NCBI GenBank assembly: GCA_020634435.1
Contig: JACKBS010000015.1
Span: forward strand, 62,001 to 126,000
DNA from: Ardenticatenaceae bacterium
GTDB taxonomy: Bacteria > Chloroflexota > Anaerolineae > Promineifilales > Promineifilaceae
DNA length: 64,000 nt
Reading direction: 5' to 3'
How positions within the stretch are numbered: the first letter of the stretch is position 1; every line of letters begins with the position of its first letter. Shown here piece after piece: positions 51,626 through 60,059 of this stretch. The notes under the pieces are model-generated. The model saw only the letters and a program-made list of their open reading frames with translations. It did not search any database and had not been told where the DNA came from. The position numbers were made by a program, and so were the translations under genes.

Positions 51626-52399
51626 CTACGCTTCCGCCTGGGCCTCAATTTCTGTTTCTGGTTCAGGCTCTTTTTCTGCCTCAACCTCTTGCAAGGTAAT
51701 GCGGAAATAGCCCTCAGCGTGCGCATAGCCCACAATTTTCCCGGCTTCGGCCGTCCATTCGCGTACCCGTTCTTCAGGGTCCCAATCGCCTAGCTGACTC
51801 ACATGTTTGCGCAGCGCGGCAATCTTCACGTCTACAGTTTCCGTGATGTCGATGTAGGTATTGGCCTCGCGCCGCCCAAACGAGATGTAGACGTAGTTGA
51901 CTTTGTAGGGTTCAAAACCTTCCTCAACCAGTTCGGGGAAGAGCAGCGGCGAGTCGCTGGACGGGAAGACCGCTTCCAGGGCCACCTGCCCCGCATTGCG
52001 GTGGTCGGGGTGATTGATGTAGCCATCGCTGTAGAAAAACTGGGGATCGCCGCACACCACCACGTTGGGTTTGTGCTGCCGGATGAGCCGGATGAGCTTT
52101 TTGCGCAGTTCAAAGGTGGGTTGCAAACGGCCGTCTGGCTCACCCATAAACAAACAGCGCGTCACCCCTGCCACCTCCGCTGCTTCCGACTGCTCGCGGC
52201 GGCGAATTTCGGCCAACTTTTCGGCCGTCATGCCAGCTTCGCGGCTGCCAATGTTGCCATCGGTAAGCACCACGTAGGTAACCTCACTGCCGTATTTGGC
52301 CCACTTAGCGGCCGTTCCCGCCGAACCAAACTCAATGTCGTCCGGGTGGGCAAAGATAAACATTGCTCGCTTAGGAATATATTTATTCGCATCGATCAT
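51626..52399 (-). CDS. PIG-L family deacetylase, second copy
   Basis: A 257-residue LmbE/PIG-L-type zinc deacetylase: FAHPDDIEFG holds the metal-binding His-Pro-Asp-Asp, and NHPDHRNAGQVALEAVFP the second metal His. Family members remove acetyl groups from GlcNAc-type substrates, e.g. in mycothiol and bacillithiol synthesis. The tail is rich in Glu and Ala. It overlaps the upstream paralogue by four bases. Confidence 0.9.
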   Translation of the reverse strand: MIDANKYIPKRAMFIFAHPDDIEFGSAGTAAKWAKYGSEVTYVVLTDGNIGSREAGMTAEKLAEIRRREQSEAAEVAGVTRCLFMGEPDGRLQPTFELRKKLIRLIRQHKPNVVVCGDPQFFYSDGYINHPDHRNAGQVALEAVFPSSDSPLLFPELVEEGFEPYKVNYVYISFGRREANTYIDITETVDVKIAALRKHVSQLGDWDPEERVREWTAEAGKIVGYAHAEGYFRITLQEVEAEKEPEPETEIEAQAEA

Positions 52400-53133
52400 T
52401 GGACGATTTCCTCCTGAGGAATTGGCAGCGGTGTGACTGTAAAGCGACGGAAAGCCTCAGCATAGGCCAGACCAACCTGTTTACCCACAGCCGAGGCCCG
52501 CTCCCGCAGCCGGTCCGAATAATCAATATCGCCCAGCTGGCTGCGATGCTGATGCAGCGCCTTCAGCTTGGTGTTGATCGTTTCCGAAATATCGACGTAA
52601 TGGTTCAAATCCTGGTCGGTGGTGATGAAAACAAAATTCACCTTGTGTGGCTGGATGCCTTCGGCTTCAAATTCTGGGTAGAGCAGCCGCATTTCGCACG
52701 CCGGAAAGACAGCATCAAAGACGGCACGCGCCGCCGCGCGATGGTCGGGATGGTTGAGCCGCTCACCCCGGTAGTACATGTTAGGATCACCGCAAACGAC
52801 CGCATTCGGACGATACTGGCGAATCAGCTTGACCAATTGCTTGCGCAGTTCGAGGGTAGGTTCAAGGGAGCCATCGTCATACCCCAGGTAGAAGCAGTTT
52901 ACCGCCCCGGCTACTTCGGCAGCGGCCGTTTGTTCCTGCCGCCGAATTTGGGCCAATTGCGCGCTGCTCATGTCGGGATCGTGCGACCCCACATTGCCGT
53001 CGGTAATGACGACGTAGGTATTTTCACAGCCCTGGCTGGCCCATTTTGCGGCCGTTCCGGCCACGCTAAATTCAATATCGTCCGGGTGGGCAAAAATAAA
53101 CATTGCCCGCTCCGGAATATAAGTGTTGCTCAT
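52396..53133 (-). CDS. PIG-L family deacetylase, first copy
   Basis: A 245-residue paralogue of the next gene with the same motifs (FAHPDDIEFS; NHPDHRAAARAVFDAVFP) and clear similarity over the whole length, so a tandem duplication. Its stop and the start of the second copy overlap as ATGA, so they are co-translated and may act together. No other sugar-thiol gene is near. Confidence 0.9.
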   Translation of the reverse strand: MSNTYIPERAMFIFAHPDDIEFSVAGTAAKWASQGCENTYVVITDGNVGSHDPDMSSAQLAQIRRQEQTAAAEVAGAVNCFYLGYDDGSLEPTLELRKQLVKLIRQYRPNAVVCGDPNMYYRGERLNHPDHRAAARAVFDAVFPACEMRLLYPEFEAEGIQPHKVNFVFITTDQDLNHYVDISETINTKLKALHQHRSQLGDIDYSDRLRERASAVGKQVGLAYAEAFRRFTVTPLPIPQEEIVQ

Positions 53134-53450
53134 GATTGACTGTTTGCCTCCGAGATAATGTTCTGAATTGTTGTCCGGGCGGATTATACCGGACGGGATT
53201 CCGCTTGCGAATGATCAAAAGGACAGATTTGGGAAACGGCCGTATGAAACAAAATATGCCTATAGACGTACCAGGACACTATAACAACCGCATGACTGTT
53301 GTGCTATACTTATGTCACCCCGCAGCACCAAACTGTACGACCGGAAAAGCGACAGGGGCATAAAGAAGAGAGACGGCCGTTTTCCAAACCATTTCTGTGC
53401 TGCATACCTTGACCCACCCTTGCCCGTCGGCCTAAAAGAGAGGATCTCCT
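53134..53450. other. Intergenic region before the P-type ATPase gene
   Basis: About 315 bases holding the divergent promoters of the PIG-L genes and the ATPase gene, and two ACGGCCGT octamers. I see no gene. Confidence 0.5.
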
Positions 53451-56171
53451 ATGACCTGGTTCGAACAGGATGTAGATACCACAATTGACCAACTCCAAAG
53501 CGACACCAAAAACGGCCTGAGCGCCACCGAAGCAAACAATCGACTAAACAAATACGGACTAAATGAGCTTGTAGAAAAGGGAACTAAAAGTCCCTGGTTG
53601 ATCCTGGTGGATCAGCTCAAAGATGCGATGGTCATCATCTTAATCGTGGCGGCCATCGTTTCCGGCTTTTTAGGCGATTTTGAAGACGTGATCGTCATTC
53701 TGGCCATCGTTATTTTGAATGCCGCCATTGGCTTTTCCCAGGAATATCGCGCCGAGCAAGCCATTGCCGCCCTGAAAAAGCTGGCTGTCCCCACCGTCAA
53801 GGTGCGCCGTGACGGCCATCTGGAAGAAATTTCGGCGCGTGAACTGGTACCCGGCGACATTGTTTTGCTGGAGGCCGGAAATTTGGTGCCCGCCGACGGC
53901 CGTCTTATTGAGAGCATCAATCTCAAAGTGGAAGAAGCTGCGCTCACTGGCGAATCGGAACCAGTTGAAAAGTTCATTCATCCCATCGACAAAGCAAAAC
54001 TGACGATTGGCGACCGCAAGAATATGATATTCATGGGTACGGTGGTGACGTATGGCCGGGGAACGGCCGTTATTACCGAAACTGGCATGAAAACCGAGCT
54101 GGGCAACATCGCTGAGCTGATCCAGGGGGTGGAGCAAGAGCAAACGCCGCTGCAACGCCGCCTGGACGATTTGGGCAAGAAGCTGGCGTGGGTAGCCCTG
54201 GCCATTGTGGCCGTGGTCATGGTCACCGGATTTCTCTTCCGTGACCGCAACGAGGCGCTGATCGATACGCTGGAAGTGCTGTTCCTCACCGGCATTAGCA
54301 TGGCGGTAGCGGCCGTTCCTGAGGGCCTACCCGCTGTCGTTACCATTACCCTGGCGCTTGGCTCGCAGCGCATGCTAAAGCGCAACGCCCTCATCCGCAA
54401 GCTGCCCGCCGTCGAAACGCTCGGCTCCGTCACCGTCATTTGCTCTGACAAAACGGGCACCCTCACCGAAAACAAGATGACCGTGACCGTGCTAGACGTA
54501 ACCAGCCACACCGAGACGATCGAAACGTTGCGCGACGCCAAAGGGGCCATTATAGATGCGGAGCTAAAACCAGAAAAAGCGCCTCACCATCGCGCTGAGA
54601 GTCTGCTGCTGAAGGCGGGCGCTCTCTGCAACGATGCCATTTTGCAAACCGAAGGTGGCGTAGAGCGCGCCATCGGCGACCCTACCGAGGGTGCGCTGGT
54701 GGTGGCTGCGGCCGCGCTGGGCTACCGCAAAGAGGAGCTCGACGAGCGTTGGCCGCGAGTTGACGAGATTCCCTTCACTTCTGAACGCAAGCGCATGACC
54801 ACCATTCACAAGGTGAGTGCAGAAGTTGACGATGCAGACGCACCGTGGAGCGCTTCGCCTTATGTGGCATTTACGAAGGGCGCGGTGGATAGCCTGCTGG
54901 AGATTTCGGATCGCATTTGGACAGGCGAGCTGAATGAGTTTGTGCCGCTCGATGAGGCGTGGCGCGAACGCATTTTGGAAGGCAATGCCCGGCTGGCTGG
55001 AGAAGGAGAGCGTGTGTTGGCCCTGGCCTTCCGACCCCTGGAAAAGGTAGAGGAAGAGCGGGAAAACAACGCCATTCTGATCGGTCTGGTGGGCATGATT
55101 GACCCACCGCGACCCGAAGTGAAAACGGCCGTTGCTACCGCCAAAGCCGCAGGTATTCGCCCCATCATGATCACGGGTGATCACCCTCTCACCGCCCAAA
55201 ACATTGCCAAAGATTTAGACATTACCCAGACCGATGAGAACCTTACTGGCTATGAGCTAGGCCAGATGGACGTGCAAAGGCTTGAGGATTATGTAGAAGA
55301 CATTTCAGTCTATGCCCGCGTTTCGCCGGAGCACAAGCTTAACATCGTGGAAGCCCTGCAAGACAAGGGCCATATCGTTGCCATGACTGGCGACGGCGTA
55401 AACGATGCCCCGGCGCTCAAACGGGCCGACATTGGCGTGGCGATGGGCATCACTGGCACCGATGTCTCCAAAGAAGCCGCCGACATGGTGCTGCTAGACG
55501 ACAACTTTGCCACCATCGTGGCCGCCGTAGAAGAAGGGCGCAAAATCTTCGACAACATTCGCAAGTTTGTGAAGTACACCCTCTCCAGCAATACCGGCGA
55601 GCTGATTGTAATGCTCATTGGCCCATTTTTGGGCATGCCGCTGCCCCTGCTGCCGCTGCAAATCTTGTGGGTTAATCTGGTAACAGATGGCCTGCCTGGT
55701 TTGGCATTGGCCGTTGAAGATGGCGAACGGGGCATCATGAAGCGCTCGCCGTTCCACCCCACGGAAAGCATTTTTAGCCGGGGGCTGGGCAAACAAATCT
55801 TGTGGATTGGGTTCTTGATGGGACTGGTTTCATTAGGGATTGGCTACATCTACTGGCGGCAAGACCCCAACGGCCCGTGGCAAACAATGGTCTTCACCAC
55901 GCTGACCCTGGCACAAATGGGCAACGCCCTGGCAACACGCTCCAACATCGACTCAATCTTCAAGATTGGCTTCTTCTCCAACCGGTTGATGTTGTTGGCC
56001 GTAACAATCACATTTGTGCTGCAAATGGCCCTGATTTACGTGCCATTTTTGCAAGAGTTCTTCAATACCGAAGCTCTGTCACTCACCGACCTGCTCATTG
56101 CCCTGGCCACCAGCACGATTGTTTTTGTCGCCGTAGAGATTTCCAAGCTATTCAAAACATCTAGCGATTAA
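53451..56171 (+). CDS. Cation-translocating P-type ATPase, calcium type (P2)
   Basis: A 906-residue pump. N-terminal cation ATPase domain, then TGES (LTGESEPV), the ion-site helix VAAVPEGLPAVVTITLALG, the phosphorylated Asp333 in CSDKTGTLTENKM, the hinge MTGDGVNDAPALKRADIGVAMG and C-terminal helices with LLPLQILWVNLVTDGLPGLAL. These are marks of SERCA/PMCA-like bacterial Ca2+ exporters. AGAGGA stands before the ATG. A terminator follows 34 bases after the stop. Confidence 0.95.
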   Translation: MTWFEQDVDTTIDQLQSDTKNGLSATEANNRLNKYGLNELVEKGTKSPWLILVDQLKDAMVIILIVAAIVSGFLGDFEDVIVILAIVILNAAIGFSQEYRAEQAIAALKKLAVPTVKVRRDGHLEEISARELVPGDIVLLEAGNLVPADGRLIESINLKVEEAALTGESEPVEKFIHPIDKAKLTIGDRKNMIFMGTVVTYGRGTAVITETGMKTELGNIAELIQGVEQEQTPLQRRLDDLGKKLAWVALAIVAVVMVTGFLFRDRNEALIDTLEVLFLTGISMAVAAVPEGLPAVVTITLALGSQRMLKRNALIRKLPAVETLGSVTVICSDKTGTLTENKMTVTVLDVTSHTETIETLRDAKGAIIDAELKPEKAPHHRAESLLLKAGALCNDAILQTEGGVERAIGDPTEGALVVAAAALGYRKEELDERWPRVDEIPFTSERKRMTTIHKVSAEVDDADAPWSASPYVAFTKGAVDSLLEISDRIWTGELNEFVPLDEAWRERILEGNARLAGEGERVLALAFRPLEKVEEERENNAILIGLVGMIDPPRPEVKTAVATAKAAGIRPIMITGDHPLTAQNIAKDLDITQTDENLTGYELGQMDVQRLEDYVEDISVYARVSPEHKLNIVEALQDKGHIVAMTGDGVNDAPALKRADIGVAMGITGTDVSKEAADMVLLDDNFATIVAAVEEGRKIFDNIRKFVKYTLSSNTGELIVMLIGPFLGMPLPLLPLQILWVNLVTDGLPGLALAVEDGERGIMKRSPFHPTESIFSRGLGKQILWIGFLMGLVSLGIGYIYWRQDPNGPWQTMVFTTLTLAQMGNALATRSNIDSIFKIGFFSNRLMLLAVTITFVLQMALIYVPFLQEFFNTEALSLTDLLIALATSTIVFVAVEISKLFKTSSD

Positions 56172-56204
56172 ACGGCCGTATTTGATTCCACACGCATGCA
56201 AAGA

Positions 56205-56237
56205 GGGCACCAATACACCATTGGTGTCCTTTTTTTA
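56205..56237 (+). terminator. Terminator of the P-type ATPase gene
   Basis: GGGCACCAAT (56205-56214) pairs with ATTGGTGTCC (56220-56229) with one G-U pair, loop ACACC, then TTTTTTTT. Confidence 0.9.
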
Positions 56238-57107
56238 TTGGGAGCTGCTGGCTGGCGCAATCGGAGCAATGGGAACTTGCAGTTCAGTGATGAGCTCCGC
56301 ATCGGTCAGGTCTGGGGCATGGACAGGGCCGGAGAGATGAATCTCCCGCAGGGGACCAACCGGCACGTGCTGATGCTGCCCCACCCAGCTGAGCAGGGCC
56401 AGCACAGCCGGAATCATGTCGCTGAATGGGCCTTCGTAGATGAGGGATGCCACCAAATTATGGCCCGGCAGGGCACGAAATTTAACTTTCTCGTCGATGG
56501 GCTGATTGGGCAGGTATTTCGGGTGCACAGCAACAGCCGCTTCTACCTCAACTTCATCTTCTTTGTATTCTTCAGAGTGGTACAAAATAATTTCTGGCGA
56601 CAACGGCCGTATGCCCGCCTTTTTTAAGCCCGCATACACCTGGCCCGTGAGCAGCTCGCAGTAGTGGCTCATCTCATACACGTTGGGCACAGTGGTACGG
56701 ACCGAAGCAACGGCCGTTTCCCCCACCGGTTTGACCACAATTTCATAGGGCGACGGCTGGCCCTCTTCTTCCAGGCGGTGCAGCCGAGCTTCAATTTGCT
56801 GGAGCTGCCAGCGGCCTTCGGCTAGCGCCTGCCGCACTTCCGCCTGCTTCAGCAGCAGCATCCCGCGCAGTTCCGCCACCGAAGGCCCATCCTGTTTTTG
56901 CAGCAGATCGCCAATTTCTTGCAGGCTAAAGCCAAGCTCTTTCAGAGCAATGATGCGGTGCAGCCGAGCCAGCTGATCCAGCGTGTAGTAGCGGTAGCCG
57001 GTCCACTCGTCGGTGTGGCTGGGCACCAGCAGCCCCAGCTTATCGTAATGGCGCAGCATCCGGGTAGACACCTGCCCTAATTTAGAAAATTCGCCAATCT
57101 GAAACAT
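56235..57107 (-). CDS. MerR family regulator with GyrI-like ligand domain
   Basis: A 290-residue regulator. N-terminal MerR helix-turn-helix (1-70): FQIGEFSKLGQVSTRMLRHYDKLGLL, seen here in part; then a long coiled-coil helix (about 75-120) and a GyrI-like/AraC effector-binding domain (about 125-285), as in BmrR-like drug sensors. The start is ATG 57107 with CGGAG upstream; a frame to 57170 overlaps the upstream gene. It is second after the epimerase-like gene, and the operon promoter has a MerR-type 19-bp spacer. Confidence 0.9.
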   Translation of the reverse strand: MFQIGEFSKLGQVSTRMLRHYDKLGLLVPSHTDEWTGYRYYTLDQLARLHRIIALKELGFSLQEIGDLLQKQDGPSVAELRGMLLLKQAEVRQALAEGRWQLQQIEARLHRLEEEGQPSPYEIVVKPVGETAVASVRTTVPNVYEMSHYCELLTGQVYAGLKKAGIRPLSPEIILYHSEEYKEDEVEVEAAVAVHPKYLPNQPIDEKVKFRALPGHNLVASLIYEGPFSDMIPAVLALLSWVGQHQHVPVGPLREIHLSGPVHAPDLTDAELITELQVPIAPIAPASSSQ

Positions 57108-57133
57108 ACCCGCTCCGAATTTTGGGCGTTCTA

Positions 57134-58093
57134 CTATGCCGGAACCTGTTCGCCTTGACGTTGATACCACGCCACCGTCTCGCGAATGGCTTGTTCATGT
57201 GGCGTCACTTTTGCCCCAAAAACGGCCGTATACTGGCTGTGATCCACCACAAACGGCTCATTAAATTCGTACATCATTTCCACCACCTCACCCGCTGCTG
57301 GGTTAAACAGGCCAATCAGCCGCAAAATCCATTTACCCGCCGCCCATACCTGAATCGGCCGTCCAATTTCCGCTTCAACCAGCTTGATGAAGTCTGTTTG
57401 CGTGCGGGTTTCGGCGCTGGGGATGTGCCAGGTACGGCCGTATGCCGCCTCATTCTCGCTCAACGTCACCAAAGCATGGGCAAAATCACGGATGTAGGTG
57501 ATCGTGTGCGGCAGATTTAAGTCCCCGGTCAGGTTTACTGTTTTGCCTTGCAGAGCCGCTTCAAACAGCATCGCCCCGGCCATCGAGCTGGTCACGCGCG
57601 GGCCATAAAAGTCGGAGGCGCGACCAATGGTGACTTTGATTTTACCTGCTTCGTGGGCCGTCAGCAGCATGTTGGCCATCTGCGCCCGCGTCTTCCCTTT
57701 GCGCGTTTCGGCCGCGTAGGGCAAATCTTCGTGAATTGGTTGGCCGTTGGTGGGGCCATACATGTATAAATTATCGCCAAACACCAGCCTGGCCCCGCTG
57801 CGCGACACGCCCTCAATGATGCTGGCGGTCAGCGGCGGGAATTTTTCCGGCCACTGGTGGTAGGCGGGCTGCACACAAAAGAAGACGACATCGGCCCCAG
57901 CGGTTACTCGGGCGACTTCATCGGGATTGGTGGCATCGGCCGTTTCTAGAATAACGCCAGCGGGCAGCGGCTCATTTACCCGCCCGCTGCGGTTGACCAA
58001 CTTCACCGGCAATCCAGCCGCCACCAGTTCATCCATGATGGCCAGCCCCAGCTGCCCGGTGCCTAAAATAACGTGTTTTACCTGTTTGCTCAT
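57134..58093 (-). CDS. NAD-dependent epimerase/dehydratase family protein
   Basis: A 319-residue extended or atypical SDR. HVILGTGQLGLAIMDELVA is the NAD(P) site; GTGQLG replaces the common GxxGxxG spacing. DNLYMYGPTNGQPIHED resembles the active-site region with Tyr, and RASDFYGPRVTSSMAG the later one. The substrate is unknown. It is the first gene after the MerR-type promoter, so is the likely target of the regulator. Confidence 0.85.
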   Translation of the reverse strand: MSKQVKHVILGTGQLGLAIMDELVAAGLPVKLVNRSGRVNEPLPAGVILETADATNPDEVARVTAGADVVFFCVQPAYHQWPEKFPPLTASIIEGVSRSGARLVFGDNLYMYGPTNGQPIHEDLPYAAETRKGKTRAQMANMLLTAHEAGKIKVTIGRASDFYGPRVTSSMAGAMLFEAALQGKTVNLTGDLNLPHTITYIRDFAHALVTLSENEAAYGRTWHIPSAETRTQTDFIKLVEAEIGRPIQVWAAGKWILRLIGLFNPAAGEVVEMMYEFNEPFVVDHSQYTAVFGAKVTPHEQAIRETVAWYQRQGEQVPA

Positions 58094-58196
58094 GACTTAA
58101 CTCCTGAGATCATCTGTTTTGCTTACTGTAGCAGCCGCAGCGTCACGGCTGCCAGTGCCGGTCGTCATCTGGTAGTCATATGACCAGACAGACCCC

Positions 58197-58227
58197 AGCA
58201 TACAGATTGACACAGTGTCAAAGTCAA
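58197..58227 (-). promoter_or_regulatory. MerR-type promoter with operator in a 19-bp spacer
   Basis: On the minus strand: -35 TTGACT (58227-58222), spacer of 19 (58221-58203), -10 TATGCT (58202-58197). The spacer holds the perfect 15-bp palindrome TTGACACTGTGTCAA (58221-58207). An overlong spacer with the operator inside is the mark of MerR-activated promoters. It drives the epimerase-like and merR genes. Confidence 0.75.
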
Positions 58228-58235
58228 GCAGGAAT

Positions 58236-59093
58236 TTAGATGTCGTATTCGATGGGTTGGATAACGGCCGTATCAAACTCCCCCAGCCGTTCTGGCCCCA
58301 GTTCTGTGAGGATGGCCTGAACCTCGGCCGCGTTTTGGCGCAGTTTGGCTACATTTACCCCCCGGCAAACGGGTGGCAGCGGCTCCAGCCATTGGCGCAG
58401 ACGCAGCAGCATTTTTAGCGCCCCCCGGTAATTGCCGCGCTGAATCTGGTAAAAAGCAATACCCGCCTGCAAAATCCCACGATATAGCTCACGCGCCGGG
58501 CTTTGGTCCAGTTTCCACGCTTCTTCCAGCGCATCGTGGCACTTGTAATAGTCGCCCTGGTTAAACAGCGCCAGACCTTCGCGAGCCAGTTCGGCCAGGG
58601 GCTCGGCGCAGCTGTCGGTTAGGGCATCGCGATCAGGCACGCGGGCGTATTTTTGCAGCAGGTCAGGCATAGCCGAGGTGAAACGGGAACGGCCCACCAC
58701 CCAGTTGGCCCCCAGCCGTTTGGCATCCTGCATCGTCTCTTTGTCTTCGTGCGGGCCAAAGGCCAGGATGGGCACGCGGCGCGTAGCAGGCGAAGATTTG
58801 AGGATGGGCATCCAGCGCCGCCACGGAATCTGGTTGTTATTGAGGTCAAATAGCAGCAGAGCAGGCTGCCAGGCGGTGATTTGCTCAAACAGCTTGCCTT
58901 CGGTGCCGTGCAGCGACTCGCCGGGTCGTTCGCGGCGGTCGGCAGAGTGGGAGGGGCCAATGGATACGGCCGTTTCTACCCACTCTACCCGCCAGCCTAA
59001 ATGGTTCACCACATTCTGAATGCGAGGCACAAACATCAAATCAGCCACAAAGGCAACAATCAACGGAGCGTCGGAGCGATTAGTTTCATCCAT
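58236..59093 (-). CDS. Receiver-like domain fused to DUF309
   Basis: A 285-residue protein. Residues about 10-145 look like a response-regulator receiver fold (LIVAFVADLMFV, LLLFDLNNN, PILAFGPHED), but the acidic pair is not complete, so it may be a pseudo-receiver. Residues about 175-270 are DUF309: LALFNQGDYYKCHDALEEAW and YRGILQAGIAFYQIQRGNYRGALKML (in part). DUF309 is of unknown function. ATG 59093 is preferred; a frame to 59120 just meets the expansin stop. Confidence 0.75.
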   Translation of the reverse strand: MDETNRSDAPLIVAFVADLMFVPRIQNVVNHLGWRVEWVETAVSIGPSHSADRRERPGESLHGTEGKLFEQITAWQPALLLFDLNNNQIPWRRWMPILKSSPATRRVPILAFGPHEDKETMQDAKRLGANWVVGRSRFTSAMPDLLQKYARVPDRDALTDSCAEPLAELAREGLALFNQGDYYKCHDALEEAWKLDQSPARELYRGILQAGIAFYQIQRGNYRGALKMLLRLRQWLEPLPPVCRGVNVAKLRQNAAEVQAILTELGPERLGEFDTAVIQPIEYDI

Positions 59094-59119
59094 AACTTGA
59101 TTGTAACAAACAAACCGCA

Positions 59120-59881
59120 CTAAGGCGGCGGGAACTGTCCGCTGCCGTTGACATTGCCACCCGGCGTCAGAGGAATGCCGCTGTCAACCAGCACATTGCC
59201 CAGCGAATCGGTTACCCGAAATGTGTAAGGACCTGCCCCCATCCCGGACACTTGAAAATAGTTGTAACTCATGCGTGGAATTGTTTGGTAACTGCTGCCG
59301 TTGTAGATTTCCAACTTCTGGATGGGATTGCGGTGGTTGCGAATCTGGATTTCCATCCACCACTGGTTGCTTTCGTTTTTGAAGTGGTACACAATCGGGC
59401 CTTCCAGCGGTGGGCTAACCAGCTGCCAGCTAATCGACACCCGCCCGGCGGAGATGGGTGCAATTTTGGCAAACGCTTCGACGCTTAAATCCACATCACC
59501 TGCCGGACACTCCGGGCATTGATCCACAATGCGCACCATCACACTGCCCTGTGGCCCATCCACCTGAATGTACGCGCCGCAAATGGCTGAATTGTTATAG
59601 TCCACGTGGTTCATGGCCGCCACCATCAGGTCTTGCGGCGACGGATCGAAGCCGCAGTTACCTGCGCCCGTGGCGTAGTAGTAAGTGCCATCGCCGGTGT
59701 GTACCAGACCAAACGGCACCGGCTCATTGCTCTGACGAATGACAAAGGGCAGATAGACAAACTGATCGCTTCCGGCAGAAACGGCCGTTACGCTCCCACC
59801 TGCACGCTCACTCACCAAACCAACCAGCCCCAGCAACAGGACAAACAGTGTAAACAGAGAAAATTTGGCTGAAAATTTCAT
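59120..59881 (-). CDS. Bacterial expansin, EXLX1-like
   Basis: A 253-residue secreted protein. A signal-type helix (about 8-24) and a YLPFVIRQ linker precede an expansin pair. D1 (about 58-155) is a double-psi beta-barrel with the key Asp120 in RIVDQCPE. D2 (about 160-250) keeps the flat cellulose-binding aromatics Trp174-Trp175 (NQWWMEIQIRNH) and Tyr206 (RMSYNYF), as in B. subtilis EXLX1. Unlike EXLX1 it has four Cys (NCGF, ICGA, QCPEC), probably disulfides. Expansins loosen plant cell walls without hydrolysis. ATG 59881 is chosen over the frame to 60013. Confidence 0.88.
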   Translation of the reverse strand: MKFSAKFSLFTLFVLLLGLVGLVSERAGGSVTAVSAGSDQFVYLPFVIRQSNEPVPFGLVHTGDGTYYYATGAGNCGFDPSPQDLMVAAMNHVDYNNSAICGAYIQVDGPQGSVMVRIVDQCPECPAGDVDLSVEAFAKIAPISAGRVSISWQLVSPPLEGPIVYHFKNESNQWWMEIQIRNHRNPIQKLEIYNGSSYQTIPRMSYNYFQVSGMGAGPYTFRVTDSLGNVLVDSGIPLTPGGNVNGSGQFPPP

Positions 59882-60059
59882 GCGCGCATTATAACCAACG
59901 GGGTCCTGTTTGGAACAGCTTCTCATCGTTTGCCAACCACAAATCATTGCCTGTTTGCCGCCATGCCTGCTAGAATCGATCGCTTGGTAGGTGAAAACAA
60001 CGCACCTGCCCAAGCAAAACCGATTTTAAATCAAAGGTGAAGAGGTAAATATTTTCTAT

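Noticed and set aside
53136..53363. 75-codon frame before the P-type ATPase gene
   Set aside because: No family features, and it would span the divergent promoter region.
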